Source: a virus
DNA length: 21,071 bases
IMG/VR virus record: IMGVR_UViG_3300025853_000814
Coordinates: 1-21,071 of that record
Strand: one strand, 5' to 3'
Below the pieces are notes generated by a model. That model saw nothing but the letters and a program-made list of their open reading frames with translations, was not told where the DNA came from and made no database searches. Within the stretch, counting starts at the first letter, position 1; each line of letters begins with the position of its first letter. This document shows, piece by piece, positions 20,699 to 21,071 of the stretch. Both the position numbers and the translations under genes were made by a program.

Positions 20699-20733
20699 TT
20701 TGCATTGCAAAATTTTTTTCACAAAATTTTTTT
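20699..20733. repeat. Palindrome and tandem A/T-tract repeat
   Basis: TTTGCATTGCAAA is a perfect palindrome with a central T. It runs into two direct copies of CAAAATTTTTTT spaced by CA, with a period of 14 bases. Phased A/T tracts bend DNA and occur at origins and strong phage promoters. The block lies just upstream of the 544-aa gene on the minus strand. Confidence 0.6.
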
Positions 20734-20887
20734 GCGTTGAGTTTTTCTGGTGATTCAATGTATCTAACCTAGTTATAACTACAACTGCAAACGGCCGCAG
20801 CTATTTGGGGGTGTAGGGGTTCCTAATAATGCGATTTCCCTGTAAAAAAGCGGTTCCAAGGGACTCCTGTTACTATTGTGCTCACAT

Positions 20888-20905
20888 GTTGCACATAGTT
20901 GCACA
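20888..20905. repeat. Two GTTGCACA direct repeats, 10-base spacing
   Basis: GTTGCACA occurs at 20888-20895 and again at 20898-20905, one helical turn apart, so proteins bound at both copies would lie on the same face. The function is unknown; a replication or regulatory binding site is possible. Confidence 0.4.
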
Positions 20906-21071
20906 AAAGAATACATGTTTATATACGCAATAAAGCACGGCATATCAATGACTTACGACTGCCTTTGTTTTTTTCTCAGATTCTGGCGCTTGGATCGGGA
21001 GGCCGCGATAACACAGCCACAGATCTATTTATCCTTGGGAGAATAGTCGTCTATATTTGCGCCGAGCAATT

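Larger units (their letters stand above)
20645..21071. other. Gene-poor region with A-tracts and short repeats
   Basis: No convincing complete gene was seen in these 427 bases. They hold a TTTGCA-T-TGCAAA palindrome (20699-20711), two CAAAATTTTTTT copies with 14-base period (20708-20719 and 20722-20733), a G-rich patch near 20810-20820, and two GTTGCACA copies 10 bases apart (20888 and 20898). At the far right a minus-strand frame ends at 21025 with GANIDDYSPKDK before its stop; it may be the end of a gene that continues past the window. This could be a promoter/origin/packaging region; none is proven. Confidence 0.45.

Noticed and set aside
16788-20711. TTTGCAA as a dispersed operator in intergenic gaps
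   Set aside because: The same word also occurs inside coding regions (near 2989, 6833, 12210 and 16423), so enrichment is not shown.
20841-20872. Imperfect hairpin TCCCT...AGGGA, first considered as a tRNA arm or att site
   Set aside because: Stem is five pairs with a long loop and no tRNA T-loop or acceptor features.
20829-20933. Plus-strand 34-codon frame with three Cys (MRFPCKKAVPRDSCYYCAHM)
   Set aside because: No good ribosome site, no neighbour coupling, and repeats run through it; a chance frame is more likely.
20779-20943. Minus-strand 54-codon frame beginning MPCFIAYINMYSF
   Set aside because: No ribosome site, odd composition, overlap with the repeat region and with another chance frame.
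20951-21049. Plus-strand 32-codon frame MTYDCLCFFLRFW
   Set aside because: No ribosome site and improbable composition.
21025-21069. Possible 3' end of a minus-strand gene (GANIDDYSPKDK then stop)
   Set aside because: Only 14 codons are visible and a second frame also stays open to 21029, so it cannot be called.

Overview
The window is part of the genome of a tailed phage (or a prophage or phage-like contig). Left to right it holds a terminase large subunit cut by the left edge, an endolysin/spanin lysis cassette, small membrane proteins of holin type, a repeat-rich tail fibre with an S74 chaperone end, putative virion/ejected proteins, and an early region of very small overlapping genes. 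The DNA is AT-rich with very short intergenic gaps. The small-gene repertoire looks marine, probably pelagiphage- or related alphaproteobacterial podophage/siphophage-like. That source is an inference from gene style, not from a database match.

Layout. Nearly everything from 15958 down to 1 is on the minus strand and reads right to left: serine recombinase; a protein with a RelA/SpoT-like domain; a small coiled protein; a repeat-rich 244-aa protein; the 1078-aa tail fibre; a run of small structural and membrane proteins (9660 to 7670); a curli module (CsgF, CsgG, curlin-like subunit); a FecR-domain protein and a CHASE2 class III adenylate cyclase; a 79-aa protein; inner and outer spanin; SNase-type nuclease; endolysin; terminase. 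Three small minus-strand genes (16731 to 15951) lie upstream of the recombinase. Diverging from them is a plus-strand operon of six tiny genes (16845 to 18025) led by a ribbon-helix-helix protein; the two directions share a palindromic -35 element. This operon converges on a PKHD-type 2OG-Fe(II) oxygenase, a PD-(D/E)XK nuclease and a 544-aa polyvalent-type protein. The last 427 bases have no convincing complete gene but carry A-tracts and short repeats.

The standout system is the block from 7692 to 2918. A complete-looking curli export pair (CsgF and the CsgG outer-membrane lipoprotein pore), a secreted curlin-like repeat protein, a periplasmic FecR-like protein with an acidic repeat tract, and a membrane adenylate cyclase with a periplasmic CHASE2 sensor are packed with overlapping reading frames into the middle of a phage lysis cassette. 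The components suggest an export/sensing system made in the infected cell: a pore and fibre at the surface, a periplasmic sensor, and a cAMP output. CsgG-like genes in marine phages have, as I recall, been noted before. The linkage to FecR and CHASE2-cyclase inside the lysis operon is the part that looks little described.

Several consecutive minus-strand genes are joined by TAATG stop/start overlaps, which points to translational coupling in one long late operon. The tail-fibre repeat region is almost free of GATC, whereas flanking genes are rich in it, suggesting a different origin or constraint for the adhesin. No tRNA, rRNA, CRISPR array or insertion sequence was seen.
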